Below, one piece after another: positions 26,341-35,737 of a stretch of 64,000 nt of DNA. The notes beneath the pieces were generated by a model, which saw only the letters and a list, made by a program, of their open reading frames with translations, had not been told where the DNA came from and ran no database searches. Each line of letters begins with the position of its first letter. Within the stretch, counting starts at the first letter, position 1. Source of the DNA: Novosphingobium flavum (GTDB taxonomy: Bacteria > Pseudomonadota > Alphaproteobacteria > Sphingomonadales > Sphingomonadaceae); NCBI RefSeq assembly GCF_014230315.1, contig NZ_JACLAW010000006.1, forward strand, positions 1 through 64,000, in the 5' to 3' direction. The position numbers were made by a program, and so were the translations under genes.

Positions 26341-26610
26341 ATGCCCAAGCGTATTCTCATCGGGACCATCGTCTCCGACAAGACCGACAAGACCGTGGTC
26401 GTGAAGGTCGAACGCAAGGTGAAGCACCCGCTCTACGGGAAGATCATCCGCCGTTCGAAGAAGTATCACGCCCATGACGAGGACAACGCCTTCAAGACCG
26501 GCGAAGTCGTCCGCATCGAGGAAACCGCGCCGATCTCCAAGCTGAAGAGCTGGAAGGTGATCGAGCGGGTGACCGCGGGCAAGACGGCCGCTCTTGAAGC
26601 GGAAATCTGA
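26341..26610 (+). CDS. rpsQ: 30S ribosomal protein S17
   Basis: The 89-residue OB-fold protein begins [20 protein letters not shown] and contains [20 protein letters not shown], the S17 signature, then [23 protein letters not shown] 26341 is selected because AAGGAG lies 6 bases upstream; the in-frame ATG at 26272 lies inside rpmC. It helps early 16S 5'-domain folding. Confidence 0.97.
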   Translation: MPKRILIGTIVSDKTDKTVVVKVERKVKHPLYGKIIRRSKKYHAHDEDNAFKTGEVVRIEETAPISKLKSWKVIERVTAGKTAALEAEI

Positions 26611-26678
26611 GCCAGTCGGGTAAAAATTTGGAACTCCCGGGACATTCTCGGAAAGCCAGGTAAGAAGGAACCGGATCA

Positions 26679-27047
26679 ATGATCCAGATGCAATCCAACC
26701 TCGACGTCGCGGACAACAGCGGCGCCAAGCGCGTCCAGTGCATCAAGGTGCTGGGCGGGTCGAAGCGTCGTACCGCTGGCGTTGGCGACATCATCGTGGT
26801 GTCGATCAAGGAGGCGCAGCCGCGCGCCAAGGTCAAGAAGGGCGACGTGCACCGCGCCGTGATCGTCCGTACCCGCAAGGACGTCCGTCGTCCCGACGGT
26901 TCGGTGATCCGTTTCGACGGTAACGCCGCCGTGCTCATCGGCAAGAACGAAGAGCCGATTGGTACGCGTATCTTCGGCCCCGTGGTCCGCGAACTGCGCG
27001 CCAAGGGCTTCATGAAGATCATCTCGCTCGCGCCGGAGGTGCTGTAA
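26679..27047 (+). CDS. rplN: 50S ribosomal protein L14
   Basis: The 122-residue protein is canonical: [60 protein letters not shown] and a [13 protein letters not shown] end. It forms bridge B8 and is a binding site of the silencing factor RsfS. A 68-bp spacer separates it from rpsQ, the conventional boundary between the S10 and spc operons. AGAAGGAA precedes the ATG. Confidence 0.98.
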   Translation: MIQMQSNLDVADNSGAKRVQCIKVLGGSKRRTAGVGDIIVVSIKEAQPRAKVKKGDVHRAVIVRTRKDVRRPDGSVIRFDGNAAVLIGKNEEPIGTRIFGPVVRELRAKGFMKIISLAPEVL

Positions 27048-27364
27048 TGTCTAGCGCCAAGATCAAGAAGGGCGACAGCGTCGTCGTTCGCTCGGGCAAG
27101 GACAAGGGCCGCACCGGCACTGTCCTTCAGGTTCTGCCCAAGGACGGCAAGGTCGTCGTCTCGGGCGTCAACGTGATTGCCCGTCACCGCAAGCCGACCC
27201 AGGTCAACCCCCAGGGCGGTATCGATCGCCACGAGGCGCCGATGGCGATCTCGAAGGTTGCCGTGGCCGACAAGGACGGCAAGCCTACCCGCGTTCGTTT
27301 CGAGGAACGCGATGGCAAGAAGGTCCGTGTCGCCGTCAAGTCCGGGGAGGCCATCGATGGCTGA
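27047..27364 (+). CDS. rplX: 50S ribosomal protein L24
   Basis: The 105-residue protein has a KOW motif ([20 protein letters not shown]) and the [20 protein letters not shown] segment of bacterial L24. It starts large-subunit assembly at the 5' end of 23S rRNA. It overlaps rplN by one base (TAATG) and rplE by 8 bases. Confidence 0.97.
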   Translation: MSSAKIKKGDSVVVRSGKDKGRTGTVLQVLPKDGKVVVSGVNVIARHRKPTQVNPQGGIDRHEAPMAISKVAVADKDGKPTRVRFEERDGKKVRVAVKSGEAIDG

Positions 27365-27935
27365 CAACTACACGCCGCGCATGAAGTCGAAGTATGACGC
27401 CGAGATCGCTGCCGCGATGCAGGCCAAGTTCGGCTACAAGAACGCGCTCGAGATCCCGAAGATCGAGAAGATCACGCTCAACATGGGCGTGGGCGAGGCG
27501 AGCCAGGACAAGAAGAAGGTCCAGACCGCCGCTGCCGAGATGGAACTGATCGCTGGCCAGAAGCCCGTGATCACCAAGGCGAAGAAGTCGATCGCGCAGT
27601 TCAAGCTGCGTGAAGGCATGCCGATCGGCTGCAAGGTTACCCTGCGCCGCGAACGCATGTACGAGTTCCTCGATCGCCTGATCACCATCGCCATGCCCCG
27701 CATCCGCGACTTCCGTGGTCTGAACCCGAAGTCGTTCGATGGTCGCGGCAATTACGCGATGGGTCTGAAGGAGCAGATCATCTTCCCGGAGATCAGCTAC
27801 GACCAGATCGAGAAGGTGCGTGGGATGGACATCATCGTCACCACCACCGCCAAGACCGACGAGGAAGCGCGCGAGCTGCTGCGCCTCTTCGGTTTCCCTT
27901 TCCCGGCTGAAGCCGAAGCCTCGCTGGCTGCCTGA
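27357..27935 (+). CDS. rplE: 50S ribosomal protein L5
   Basis: The 192-residue protein matches L5: [60 protein letters not shown] and [20 protein letters not shown]. It binds 5S rRNA and contacts the P-site tRNA. The ATG at 27357 lies inside the end of rplX; longer frame extensions are shadows. Confidence 0.97.
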   Translation: MADNYTPRMKSKYDAEIAAAMQAKFGYKNALEIPKIEKITLNMGVGEASQDKKKVQTAAAEMELIAGQKPVITKAKKSIAQFKLREGMPIGCKVTLRRERMYEFLDRLITIAMPRIRDFRGLNPKSFDGRGNYAMGLKEQIIFPEISYDQIEKVRGMDIIVTTTAKTDEEARELLRLFGFPFPAEAEASLAA

Positions 27936-27957
27936 ACTAGGAAGAGAGCTTAAGTCC

Positions 27958-28263
27958 ATGGCGAAACTGAGTTCGATCAACAAGAACGAGAAGCGCAAGG
28001 CGCTCGTTCAGAAGTTCGCGGCGAAGTATGCCGCTCTCAAGGCCCAGGCCGACGACGAGTCGCTCGACGAAACCGAGCGCCTTATCGCCCGCCTCAAGCT
28101 GGCGGAGCTGCCGCGCAACGCGAACCCCACCCGCGTGCGTAACCGCTGCAACACCACCGGCCGCCCGCGCGGCTACTATCGCAAGTTCGGCCTTTGCCGC
28201 GTCGAGCTCCGTGATCTTGCCAACAAGGGCATGATCCCGGGCGTGACCAAGTCGAGCTGGTAA
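27958..28263 (+). CDS. rpsN: 30S ribosomal protein S14
   Basis: The 101-residue protein is the long, zinc-free form: [20 protein letters not shown], then [20 protein letters not shown] and [20 protein letters not shown]. It has only two cysteines instead of the CxxC pairs of the zinc-binding form, the usual alphaproteobacterial state. It sits in the 30S head. Confidence 0.97.
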   Translation: MAKLSSINKNEKRKALVQKFAAKYAALKAQADDESLDETERLIARLKLAELPRNANPTRVRNRCNTTGRPRGYYRKFGLCRVELRDLANKGMIPGVTKSSW

Positions 28264-28273
28264 GGATCAAGCG

Positions 28274-28669
28274 ATGGCACTGACCGATCCCCTGGGTGAT
28301 ATGCTCACCCGCATCCGCAACGGCCAGCAGGCGAAGAAGGACTCCGTCCTCTCGCCGGCTTCGAAGCTGCGCGCCCGCGTACTCGAAGTGCTGCAGCGTG
28401 AAGGCTACATCCGTGGCTATTCGGAGGACGCCACCGGCGCTCATCCGCAGCTGCGCATCGAGCTGAAGTATTTCGAGGGCGAGCCTGCGATCAAGCACGT
28501 CGCCCGCGTCTCCAAGCCGGGCCGCCGCGTCTACTCGGGTTCCAAGGAACTCCCGGTTGTGCGCAACGGTCTTGGCATCACCATCGTCTCGACGCCCCGC
28601 GGCGTGCTTTCGGATGCCGAAGCCCGCGCCCAGAACGTCGGCGGCGAAGTGCTTGCGGAGGTGTTCTGA
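28274..28669 (+). CDS. rpsH: 30S ribosomal protein S8
   Basis: The 131-residue protein has [20 protein letters not shown], a [20 protein letters not shown] loop and the C-terminal [20 protein letters not shown] signature. It binds the central domain of 16S rRNA. In E. coli S8 is the spc operon repressor, acting at a site near rplE. Its stop overlaps the rplF start by one base. Confidence 0.98.
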   Translation: MALTDPLGDMLTRIRNGQQAKKDSVLSPASKLRARVLEVLQREGYIRGYSEDATGAHPQLRIELKYFEGEPAIKHVARVSKPGRRVYSGSKELPVVRNGLGITIVSTPRGVLSDAEARAQNVGGEVLAEVF

Positions 28670-29202
28670 TGAGCCGCATCGGTAAGAAGCCGGTCTCCAT
28701 CCCGAGCGGCGTCAGCGCCGCAATCGCGGACGGCGTCCTGACGGTGAAGGGCCCCAAGGGCACCCTGACCCTCAACCTGCGTGACGAGATCAGCTACACC
28801 GTGGATGGCGATGCCATCCTGGTGAAGCCGGCCAACGACACCAAGCAGGCCCGCGCTTTCTGGGGCATGCAGCGCACCCTGGTCGACAACCTCGTCACCG
28901 GCGTGACGCAGGGCTACACTAAGGTTCTTGAAATCACCGGCGTCGGCTATCGTGCCAACGCGCAGGGCAAGAACCTGAAGCTGCAGCTCGGCTACAGCCA
29001 CGACGTGGATTACGCGGTGCCGGAAGGCATCGAGATCAAGACCCCGGATAACACCACGGTCGAGATCAGCGGGATCGACAAGCAGAAGGTTGGCCAGGTT
29101 GCCGCCGAAATCCGTCGCTGGCGCAAGCCCGAACCCTACAAGGGCAAGGGCATCAAGTACCGCGGCGAGTACATCTTCCGCAAGGAAGGGAAGAAGAAGT
29201 AA
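28669..29202 (+). CDS. rplF: 50S ribosomal protein L6
   Basis: The 177-residue protein has two related alpha-beta domains: [40 protein letters not shown], and the C-terminal [20 protein letters not shown]. It supports the GTPase-associated region. The ATG overlaps rpsH (TGATG), and its own stop overlaps the rplR start. Confidence 0.97.
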   Translation: MSRIGKKPVSIPSGVSAAIADGVLTVKGPKGTLTLNLRDEISYTVDGDAILVKPANDTKQARAFWGMQRTLVDNLVTGVTQGYTKVLEITGVGYRANAQGKNLKLQLGYSHDVDYAVPEGIEIKTPDNTTVEISGIDKQKVGQVAAEIRRWRKPEPYKGKGIKYRGEYIFRKEGKKK

Positions 29203-29552
29203 TGGCGAAGCTCTCTCTCTTCGACCGCCGTCGTCGGCGGGTTCGCACCGCGCTCAAGGCGCGCGCTGGTGGCCGTCCGCGGCTTTCGGTGCACCGCTCG
29301 GGCCGTCACATCTACGCGCAGATCATCGACGATGCCGAAGGCAAGACCATTGCCTCGGCCTCGACGCTGACCAAGGGCTCGAAGGGCCCCGGCGCGACCT
29401 GCGACGCGGCTGCCCTGGTCGGCAAGACGCTGGCCGAGGCCGCCAAGGCCAAGGGCGTGACCGCTGTCGTGTTCGATCGCGGCGGCTTCCTGTTCCATGG
29501 CCGCGTCAAGGCGCTGGCCGATGCCGCGCGTGAAGGCGGGCTGGAGTTCTGA
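29202..29552 (+). CDS. rplR: 50S ribosomal protein L18
   Basis: The 116-residue protein begins [20 protein letters not shown], followed by [20 protein letters not shown] and a C-terminal [20 protein letters not shown], all typical of L18. It mediates 5S rRNA attachment with L5. The start overlaps rplF by one base. Confidence 0.97.
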   Translation: MAKLSLFDRRRRRVRTALKARAGGRPRLSVHRSGRHIYAQIIDDAEGKTIASASTLTKGSKGPGATCDAAALVGKTLAEAAKAKGVTAVVFDRGGFLFHGRVKALADAAREGGLEF

Positions 29553-29554
29553 CG

Positions 29555-30271
29555 ATGGCAGACGAAACCAACATTGAAGGCGTCGCCGTCGAGGCGACCG
29601 GTGCCGAAGGCGGCGAGCAGCGCGAAGGTCGCGGCCGTGGCCGTGGCCGTGGCGGCAACGACCGCGGTGGTGAGCGTGGTGGCCGTGGCCGCCGTGACGA
29701 CCGTCGTGGCCGTGGCAACAACGACGAGGAAGGTGGCGAAGAGCTGATCGAGAAGCTCGTCCACATCAACCGCGTCTCCAAGACCGTGAAGGGCGGCAAG
29801 CGCTTCGGCTTTGCCGCGCTGGTCGTGGTCGGCGACGGCAAGGGCCGTGTGGGCTTCGGCCACGGCAAGGCCCGCGAAGTGCCGGAAGCCATCACCAAGG
29901 CGACCGCTTCGGCCAAGAAGAAGATGATCCGCGTTCCGCTCAAGGAAGGCCGCACGCTGCACCATGACGGCAAGGGCCACTTCGGCGCTGGCAAGGTCAA
30001 CGTGCGTTCGGCTCCGGCCGGTACCGGCATCATCGCCGGCGGCCCGATGCGCGCCGTCTTCGAGAGCCTGGGCGTCCACGACGTGGTGACCAAGTCGGTC
30101 GGCACCTCGAACCCCTACAACATGATCCGCGCCACCTTCGACGCCCTGACCGACCAGACTTCGCCGAAGTCGGTCGCCCAGCGTCGCGGCAAGAAGGTCG
30201 CCGACCTGCTCGGCCGCGCCGGTGGCACGGTTGCCGAGGCGGAAGCCGCGGCCGAAGCGATCACGGAGTAA
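29555..30271 (+). CDS. rpsE: 30S ribosomal protein S5 with Arg/Gly-rich N-terminal extension
   Basis: The 238-residue protein has an ordinary S5 body from about residue 62: [20 protein letters not shown], then the [20 protein letters not shown] loop and [20 protein letters not shown]. It carries an N-terminal extension of about 60 residues: an acidic start, an Arg/Gly-only run of RGRGRG and RGGRGRRDD type at about residues 24-55, and a second acidic patch. E. coli S5 has 167 residues. S5 helps decoding and the mRNA-unwinding entry site; the extension could add RNA contacts there. The start is 2 bases after rplR. Confidence 0.96.
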   Translation: MADETNIEGVAVEATGAEGGEQREGRGRGRGRGGNDRGGERGGRGRRDDRRGRGNNDEEGGEELIEKLVHINRVSKTVKGGKRFGFAALVVVGDGKGRVGFGHGKAREVPEAITKATASAKKKMIRVPLKEGRTLHHDGKGHFGAGKVNVRSAPAGTGIIAGGPMRAVFESLGVHDVVTKSVGTSNPYNMIRATFDALTDQTSPKSVAQRRGKKVADLLGRAGGTVAEAEAAAEAITE

Positions 30272-30277
30272 TCTGAG

Positions 30278-30454
30278 ATGGCCAAGATCAAGATCAAGCA
30301 GATCGGTTCGCCGATCCGTCGCCCTGAAAGCCAGAAGAAGATTCTGGTCGGCCTGGGGCTCGGCAAGATGCACCGCGTGGTCGAGTTGGAGGACACCGCG
30401 GAAGTGCGTGGCGCCATCGCCAAGCTGCCGCACATGGTGGCCGTGGTCGACTGA
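30278..30454 (+). CDS. rpmD: 50S ribosomal protein L30
   Basis: This 58-residue protein reads [20 protein letters not shown], then [20 protein letters not shown] and ends LPHMVAVVD, the complete bacterial L30. It begins 6 bases after rpsE with GAG upstream. It ends this transcription block: a strong terminator follows, instead of rplO as in most bacteria. Confidence 0.95.
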   Translation: MAKIKIKQIGSPIRRPESQKKILVGLGLGKMHRVVELEDTAEVRGAIAKLPHMVAVVD

Positions 30455-30481
30455 CCGAGGCGTTGCCAGAGCAATGAGATC

Positions 30482-30511
30482 AAGCCCCGGCCGCAAGGCT
30501 GGGGCTTTTTC
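30482..30511 (+). terminator. Terminator after rpmD, inside the spc gene order
   Basis: AAGCCCCGGCC and GGCTGGGGCTT form an 11-bp stem (one G-T pair) closed by a GCAA tetraloop and followed by TTTTT. It would stop transcription before the acyltransferase and rplO. Confidence 0.9.
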
Positions 30512-30580
30512 GTTTCCGGCCTCCGGCAAGATCGCGTCGCAGCGCACCAATTCTTAAGCATAGTTCCCTAGAGTGGTGGC

Positions 30581-31636
30581 ATGTTCGAACACTTGCGCCG
30601 CCTGATCCTGCCGTCGAGTCCCGGCGCGTTGAGGCTGTGGCTGGCGCTGGTCGTGGTGTTCCACCACGTCACCCGGATCGAGGTCGGCAAGGCCCCGGTG
30701 CTCGTGTTCTTCGCCCTGTCTGGCTATTGGGTGCATCAGGTCTGGAGCCGCCGCTATTGCAACACCGTCCAGCCGTGCCTGACCTTCGCGATCAGCCGGT
30801 GGTGGCGCGTCGCCCCGATCATGGTCATCGCGGCGGTTCTGTGCGTTGCCGTGATGGCGCTGGTCGATCATGGCGGCCTGTCGGCTGTTGCGGCCATGCC
30901 GCTGAGGCAAGCGTTCTCGACGCTGTTCGTGCTGGGCTATGCCCAGATGCCGGTCCGGCCGGTCGGGCCCGCCTGGTCGCTCGACATCGAGATGCAGTTC
31001 TATCTCGTCGCGCCGCTACTGGTGCCGCTGGTTCAGCGCACCAGCGCGATCGCGGCGCTGTTCGCGGCGTTCGTCGTCTATACCCTTGGCATTGCCGTCT
31101 ATCCCGAACTGGTCCTGACCAGCTTCCTCGTCCCCTTCGTTATCGGAATGGTCGCCGCGCGGCACCAGTGGACGGTGTCGCCGCGCCTTGCCGAAGGCTT
31201 GCAGGCTCTCGCAGTCCTGATCGTCGCGGCAGTCTGCCTCTCTCCCTGGCGTACGCTACTGCTCGGTTCGGAGGAGGGCGGGTGGTGGCCACAACTCAAT
31301 ATCCTGCTGGCCGTGCTGGTCCTGCCGCAGGCCCTCGTCTCGGTCGGCCGAAGGGGCGGGCCGCGGGACCAAATATGGGCAGACCAGTCCTACGTCGTCT
31401 ACATGCTGCACTGGCCGGGCATACTGTTGCTGCGCGGCATTGCCTGGCCCGAGGGCGCGGCGTGGAGCGCGGGCCTTGTGGCCATCGGTCTTGCTACCAG
31501 TTTGCTGTGCTGGGCCATCCACCGCTACTATGACCGGCCGCTCAACCGGCGACGCGCGCGCTGGGTCGATAGCCGCCGGAATGCCGCCCGCGTAGCGGTG
31601 ACAAAAGGGGATGACAGCGCCCCCGTCTTCGCCTAA
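30581..31636 (+). CDS. Acyltransferase family 3 (OafA/YrhL-type) membrane protein
   Basis: The 351-residue polytopic protein has the acyltransferase-3 signatures: [16 protein letters not shown] with the essential His, [33 protein letters not shown], and the late [15 protein letters not shown] helix with its conserved His. About ten membrane helices are predicted. These enzymes O-acylate surface sugars, lipids or antibiotics; the acceptor is unknown here. It lies between rpmD and rplO in the same direction, an unusual insertion into an otherwise invariant gene order. rplO starts 50 bp after its stop. Confidence 0.85.
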   Translation: MFEHLRRLILPSSPGALRLWLALVVVFHHVTRIEVGKAPVLVFFALSGYWVHQVWSRRYCNTVQPCLTFAISRWWRVAPIMVIAAVLCVAVMALVDHGGLSAVAAMPLRQAFSTLFVLGYAQMPVRPVGPAWSLDIEMQFYLVAPLLVPLVQRTSAIAALFAAFVVYTLGIAVYPELVLTSFLVPFVIGMVAARHQWTVSPRLAEGLQALAVLIVAAVCLSPWRTLLLGSEEGGWWPQLNILLAVLVLPQALVSVGRRGGPRDQIWADQSYVVYMLHWPGILLLRGIAWPEGAAWSAGLVAIGLATSLLCWAIHRYYDRPLNRRRARWVDSRRNAARVAVTKGDDSAPVFA

Positions 31637-31686
31637 GGGCCGCCACTTCCATCAAGCGCGACCAAAGCGAAAGCGAGTGCACTGAC

Positions 31687-32214
31687 ATGAAACTGAATGA
31701 CATCCGCGACAACAACGGCGCCCGCAAGGGCCGTATGCGTGTCGGCCGTGGCATCGGCTCCGGCAAGGGCAAGACCGCCGGCCGCGGCCAGAAGGGTGCC
31801 AAGGCGCGCTCGGGCGTCTCGGTCAACGGCTTCGAGGGCGGCCAGATGCCGCTCCACATGCGTATCCCGAAGCGCGGCTTCAACAACATCTTCGCCAAGG
31901 ACTATGCCGAAGTGAACCTCGGCCTGATCCAGAAGGCGATCGACGCCGGCAAGATCGACGCCTCGGCGACGATCGACCACACGGCGCTGAAGGCCGCTGG
32001 CCTCGCTCGCGGCGGCAAGGACGGTGTGCGCCTGCTCGGCAAGGGTGAATTCTCGGCCAAGGCCAGCTTCGCGGTCGAAGGCGTCAGCAAGGGTGCGCGC
32101 GAGGCGGTCGAAAAGGCTGGCGGCAGCGTGACCGTGCCGGAAGCCGGCCCGAGCGAGCACGAAAAGAAGACTGCCCGCCGCGACGCCAACAAGGCTGCGC
32201 GCGCCGCGAAGTAA
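31687..32214 (+). CDS. rplO: 50S ribosomal protein L15
   Basis: The 175-residue protein begins [20 protein letters not shown] and contains the [20 protein letters not shown] loop, [20 protein letters not shown] and a [19 protein letters not shown] tail. It stabilises the 23S core. It is longer than E. coli L15 (144) by an Ala/Lys-rich C-terminus. There is no room for a distinct promoter except within the end of the acyltransferase gene. Confidence 0.97.
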   Translation: MKLNDIRDNNGARKGRMRVGRGIGSGKGKTAGRGQKGAKARSGVSVNGFEGGQMPLHMRIPKRGFNNIFAKDYAEVNLGLIQKAIDAGKIDASATIDHTALKAAGLARGGKDGVRLLGKGEFSAKASFAVEGVSKGAREAVEKAGGSVTVPEAGPSEHEKKTARRDANKAARAAK

Positions 32215-32226
32215 TCCGGACCATTC

Positions 32227-32260
32227 TCCCCGGCCGGCGCTCTATCGCGCGGGCCGGGGA
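32227..32260 (+). promoter_or_regulatory. Strong hairpin between rplO and secY
   Basis: TCCCCGGCC (32227-32235) pairs with GGCCGGGGA (32252-32260). Inside, GCGC pairs with GCGC around TCTATC. There is no T tract, so it is more likely an RNA-stability or processing element than a terminator. Confidence 0.4.
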
Positions 32261-32351
32261 TGAATCCGCTGCGGCGGGTTCGACATTGCTGAACCGTGCC
32301 CTATATGGGCCGCAGCGGTCCCCTCCGGCACCCACGAGGCACAACGGTCCC

Positions 32352-33719
32352 ATGGCATCACGCGCCGACAATATTGCGAGCAATCTCAGCCTCGCCAACT
32401 TTTCCAAGGCCACCGAGCTCAAGAGCCGGATCTGGTTCACGATCGGCGCGCTGATCGTTTTCCGGTTCCTCAGCTTCGTGCCGCTGCCGGGCGTGAACCC
32501 GCTGATCCTGGAGACGCTGTACAGCAAGACCCAGGGCGGCATCCTCGACCTGTTCAACACCTTCTCGGGTGGCGGTCTGCAGCGCATGAGCCTGATCGCG
32601 CTCGGCGTGATGCCCTACATCACGGCCTCGATCGTGGTCCAGTTGGCCGCCTCGCTGCATCCCTCGCTCGCTGCGATGAAGAAGGAAGGCGAGAGCGGTC
32701 GCAAGAAGCTCAACCAGTACACCCGTTACGGCGCCGTGCTGCTGACGGCGGTGCAGGGCTGGTTCGTCGCCTCGGGGCTTGAGGCCTACGGCGCTTCGAG
32801 CGGTCTGCAGGCGGTCGTCGCCCCGGGAATGCTGTTCCGCGTCGGCGCGGTCATCTCCCTGATCGGTGGGACCATGTTCCTGCTCTGGCTGGGTGAGCAG
32901 ATCACCTCGCGCGGGATCGGAAACGGCACCTCGCTCATCATCATGGCCGGTATCGTCGCCCAGATGCCGACCTTCATCGCCAACCTGTTCGAGGGCGGTC
33001 GGTCGGGCTCGATCAGCGCCTTCACCATCGTTGGCCTCGTGGTCCTGCTGGTCGCCCTGATCCTCGGCATCTGCTTCTGCGAGCGCGCCACGCGGCGCCT
33101 GCTGATCCAGTATCCCAAGCGCGCCACCCAGCGCGGGATGATGCAGGCCGATCGCAGCCACCTGCCGCTCAAGCTCAACACGGCCGGCGTGATCCCGCCG
33201 ATCTTCGCCAGCTCGCTGCTGCTGCTGCCGCTGACGATCACCCAGTTTGCCGGAAATTCGGTCTCGCCCGATACCACGCTCGGCAACTTCGTGATCTCGC
33301 TCAACCAGTACCTGGCGCACGGCAAGCCGCTCTACATGGTGCTCTATGCGCTGGGCATCATCTTCTTCTCGTTCTTCTATACTGCGGTCGTGTTCAACCC
33401 TGAAGAGACGGCGGACAACCTCAAGAAGAACGGCGGCTTCATCCCCGGCATCCGTCCGGGCAAGAACACCGCGACCTATCTCGATTACGTGCTGACCCGG
33501 GTCACGGTGCTCGGCGCGGCTTATATCACCATCGTCTGCGTGATCCCCGAATGGGTTATCGCACAGACGGGCATTCACCTCTTCTTCGCGGGCGGTACCT
33601 CGCTGCTGATCGTGGTCAACGTCACCGTCGACACGATCACCCAGATCCAGTCGCACCTGCTGGCGCACCAGTATGGCGACCTGATCAAGAAGGCGAAGCT
33701 GAAGGGGCGCCTTCGTTAA
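32352..33719 (+). CDS. secY: Protein translocase subunit SecY
   Basis: The 455-residue protein has ten membrane helices with SecY landmarks: KSRIWFTIGALIVFRFLSFV, the plug region IMDLFNTFSGGGLQRMSLIA-like, ALGVMPYITASIVVQLAA, CERATRRLLIQYPKRATQRG (cytoplasmic ribosome/SecA loop) and GFIPGIRPGKNTATYLDYVL. It is the channel of Sec translocation. The ATG at 32352 is chosen because it gives the family N-terminus MASRADNIASNLSLANFSKA. Confidence 0.96.
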   Translation: MASRADNIASNLSLANFSKATELKSRIWFTIGALIVFRFLSFVPLPGVNPLILETLYSKTQGGILDLFNTFSGGGLQRMSLIALGVMPYITASIVVQLAASLHPSLAAMKKEGESGRKKLNQYTRYGAVLLTAVQGWFVASGLEAYGASSGLQAVVAPGMLFRVGAVISLIGGTMFLLWLGEQITSRGIGNGTSLIIMAGIVAQMPTFIANLFEGGRSGSISAFTIVGLVVLLVALILGICFCERATRRLLIQYPKRATQRGMMQADRSHLPLKLNTAGVIPPIFASSLLLLPLTITQFAGNSVSPDTTLGNFVISLNQYLAHGKPLYMVLYALGIIFFSFFYTAVVFNPEETADNLKKNGGFIPGIRPGKNTATYLDYVLTRVTVLGAAYITIVCVIPEWVIAQTGIHLFFAGGTSLLIVVNVTVDTITQIQSHLLAHQYGDLIKKAKLKGRLR

Positions 33720-33801
33720 GGCGGTTGTCGGACCTAAGTCGCACTTGCCCGCGGGGCGCGGGCGCGGCACGGTCGGGCAAAACAGTGGGGAGCTGGATTC
33801 G

Positions 33802-34449
33802 ATGAACATCATTCTGCTTGGACCGCCGGGTGCGGGCAAGGGCACTCAGGCCCAGCGCCTGGTTGAACGGCACGGCATGCGCCAGCTCTCGACCGGCGAC
33901 ATGCTGCGCGCCGCGGTCAAGGCGGGAACTCCCGTGGGCCTTCAGGCAAAGGCGGTGATGGAGCGCGGCGAACTGGTCTCGGACGAGATCGTCTCGGCCC
34001 TGATCGGCGAGGAACTGGATGCCCTCAAGCCGGGGCAGGGCGCCATCTTCGATGGCTATCCGCGCACCGCCGCCCAGGCCGAATCGCTCGACGTCATCCT
34101 TTCCGATCGTGGCCGCGCGCTCGATCACGTCATTGAACTGGCGGTCGACGAGGATGCACTGGTCGAACGGATCACGGGCCGCTTCACCTGCGGCACCTGC
34201 GGCAAGGGTTACCACGACAAGTTCGAACAGCCCCGCCAGGTCGGCGTTTGCGACAAGTGCGGCGGGACCGAGTTCAAGCGCCGCCCCGATGACAACGAAG
34301 AAACGGTGCGCACCCGGATGGCCGAGTACCGGGCCAAGACCGCGCCGATCCTGCCGATCTACGAAACGCGCGGCATCGTCGCCCGGGTCAACGGCATGGC
34401 TGAGATGGACCATGTGACCGCCGCGATCGAGAAGATCCTCGAGGCCTGA
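33802..34449 (+). CDS. adk: Adenylate kinase, zinc-LID form
   Basis: The 215-residue kinase has the P-loop GPPGAGKGTQ (residues 7-16), LSTGDMLRAAV, FDGYPRTAAQAE and a long LID containing four cysteines (about residues 130, 133, 150 and 153) in C-x2-C...C-x2-C order, the structural zinc site of long bacterial adenylate kinases. It interconverts AMP, ADP and ATP. It follows secY as in many bacteria, with an 82-bp spacer. The in-frame upstream start at 33745 is rejected. Confidence 0.97.
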   Translation: MNIILLGPPGAGKGTQAQRLVERHGMRQLSTGDMLRAAVKAGTPVGLQAKAVMERGELVSDEIVSALIGEELDALKPGQGAIFDGYPRTAAQAESLDVILSDRGRALDHVIELAVDEDALVERITGRFTCGTCGKGYHDKFEQPRQVGVCDKCGGTEFKRRPDDNEETVRTRMAEYRAKTAPILPIYETRGIVARVNGMAEMDHVTAAIEKILEA

Positions 34450-34530
34450 GCGTGACGCCGGCCGGGCCCGTTCGCCCGGCCGCTGCCGATGAGCCTCCAG
34501 CGGCAAGGGGTACGCCGAAACCGGCGGGCT

Positions 34531-34559
34531 TTGACGAGCGCTCCGGCTTGGTATATTGC
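34531..34559 (+). promoter_or_regulatory. Candidate promoter P1 for rpsM-rpsK-rpoA-rplQ
   Basis: TTGACG (34531-34536) is followed after 17 bp by TATTGC (34554-34559), or after 15 bp by TATATT (34552-34557). This local AT-rich spot in a GC-rich spacer is the best housekeeping-sigma match before rpsM. Confidence 0.45.
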
Positions 34560-34638
34560 AGGACCAGACCCGGGCGCAGCCACGGGACAGACGCTGCGGA
34601 CCTTGCTCCCGGCCCGGCCGCTTTTGGCCGCGATGGCG

Positions 34639-34667
34639 TTGACATGCGCCCCGAATCGGCTTAAGCG
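34639..34667 (+). promoter_or_regulatory. Candidate promoter P2 for rpsM-rpsK-rpoA-rplQ
   Basis: A perfect -35 hexamer TTGACA (34639-34644) is followed after 17 bp by TAAGCG (34662-34667), a weak -10. It lies 148 bp before the rpsM start. Confidence 0.35.
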
Positions 34668-34814
34668 CGCCCTTCACTCGGAGAAACGGGTCAAGTCCGG
34701 CAGGTGATTGCAGTCATGCGCACCGACCGGACCTTTTGCCGTTCCGCCCCGTGAAACCCGCGTTGAGATAGGGCTGGCTTATGGCCAAGGCCCTGTGGAG
34801 CTTGGAGAATACAA

Positions 34815-35183
34815 GTGGCTCGTATTGCCGGGGTCAACATCCCCACCAACAAGCGCGTGATCATCGCGCTGACCTACATTCACGGTATCGGTCCCAAGTC
34901 GGCCAAGGACATCGCCGACAAGCTGGGCATCGACCACACGCGCCGCGTCCAGGATCTGTCGGACCAGGAAGTCCTGCACATCCGTGAGGCGATCGACGCC
35001 GAATACACCGTCGAGGGCGACCTGCGTCGCGAGACGGCGATGAACATCAAGCGCCTGATGGACCTCGCCTGCTATCGTGGTCTGCGCCACCGCAAGGGCC
35101 TGCCGGTCCGCGGCCAGCGCACGCACACCAACGCCCGCACCCGCAAGGGCAAGGCCAAGCCCATCGCCGGCAAGAAGAAGTAA
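34815..35183 (+). CDS. rpsM: 30S ribosomal protein S13
   Basis: The 122-residue protein starts at GTG and reads [60 protein letters not shown] and a basic [10 protein letters not shown] tail. It forms bridges B1a/B1b with the large subunit. GGAGAA lies upstream. It is the first gene of the alpha-type operon here, with its own candidate promoters. Confidence 0.97.
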   Translation: MARIAGVNIPTNKRVIIALTYIHGIGPKSAKDIADKLGIDHTRRVQDLSDQEVLHIREAIDAEYTVEGDLRRETAMNIKRLMDLACYRGLRHRKGLPVRGQRTHTNARTRKGKAKPIAGKKK

Positions 35184-35243
35184 GACTGGAGGCCTGATCG
35201 GGCCCGTCTTTCCCTTCTCCCGCTTTTCGACAGGATATTCATC

Positions 35244-35633
35244 ATGGCACGCGAACCCCAGCGCATTAAGCGCCGCGAGCGCAAGAACATCACCAGCGGC
35301 ATCGCTCACGTGAACGCCAGCTTCAACAACACCATGGTCACCATCACCGATGCCCAAGGCAACGCCATTTCTTGGTCGTCGGCCGGCATGATGGGTTTCA
35401 AGGGCAGCCGCAAGTCGACTCCTTATGCCGCCCAGGTCGCCGCTGACGACGCCGGCAAGAAGGCCGCCGAACACGGCGTGCGCACCCTCGAAGTCGAAGT
35501 GAAGGGGCCGGGTTCGGGCCGTGAGAGCGCCCTGCGCGCCCTCCAGGCCGTTGGCTTCACGATCACCTCGATCCGCGACGTGACCCCGATCCCGCACAAC
35601 GGCGTTCGGCCTTCCAAGCGTCGCCGCGTCTGA
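35244..35633 (+). CDS. rpsK: 30S ribosomal protein S11
   Basis: The 129-residue protein matches S11: [60 protein letters not shown] and the C-terminal [18 protein letters not shown]. It sits in the 30S platform near the Shine-Dalgarno helix. rpsD, often next in other phyla, is absent here, as is usual in alphaproteobacteria. Confidence 0.98.
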   Translation: MAREPQRIKRRERKNITSGIAHVNASFNNTMVTITDAQGNAISWSSAGMMGFKGSRKSTPYAAQVAADDAGKKAAEHGVRTLEVEVKGPGSGRESALRALQAVGFTITSIRDVTPIPHNGVRPSKRRRV

Positions 35634-35737
35634 TCGAGTTATGGCGGCGGCCACCCGGCCGCTGCACTTTTCGAGAAGCCGCGGGCCACAGCTGGGCGCG
35701 CGGCTTTTCCCGCCAGAACACACCCTAGGGGAAGTCC

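Larger units (their letters stand above)
34450..34814 (+). other. Non-coding gap between adk and rpsM
   Basis: These 365 bp hold no convincing gene. They contain a strong hairpin, GGCCGGGC (34460-34467) with GCCCGGCC (34474-34481) and no T tract, which may protect the adk 3' end. Two promoter-like sequences are listed separately. The remaining part, about 34670-34814, is the rpsM leader, in which I see no clear fold. Confidence 0.5.
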
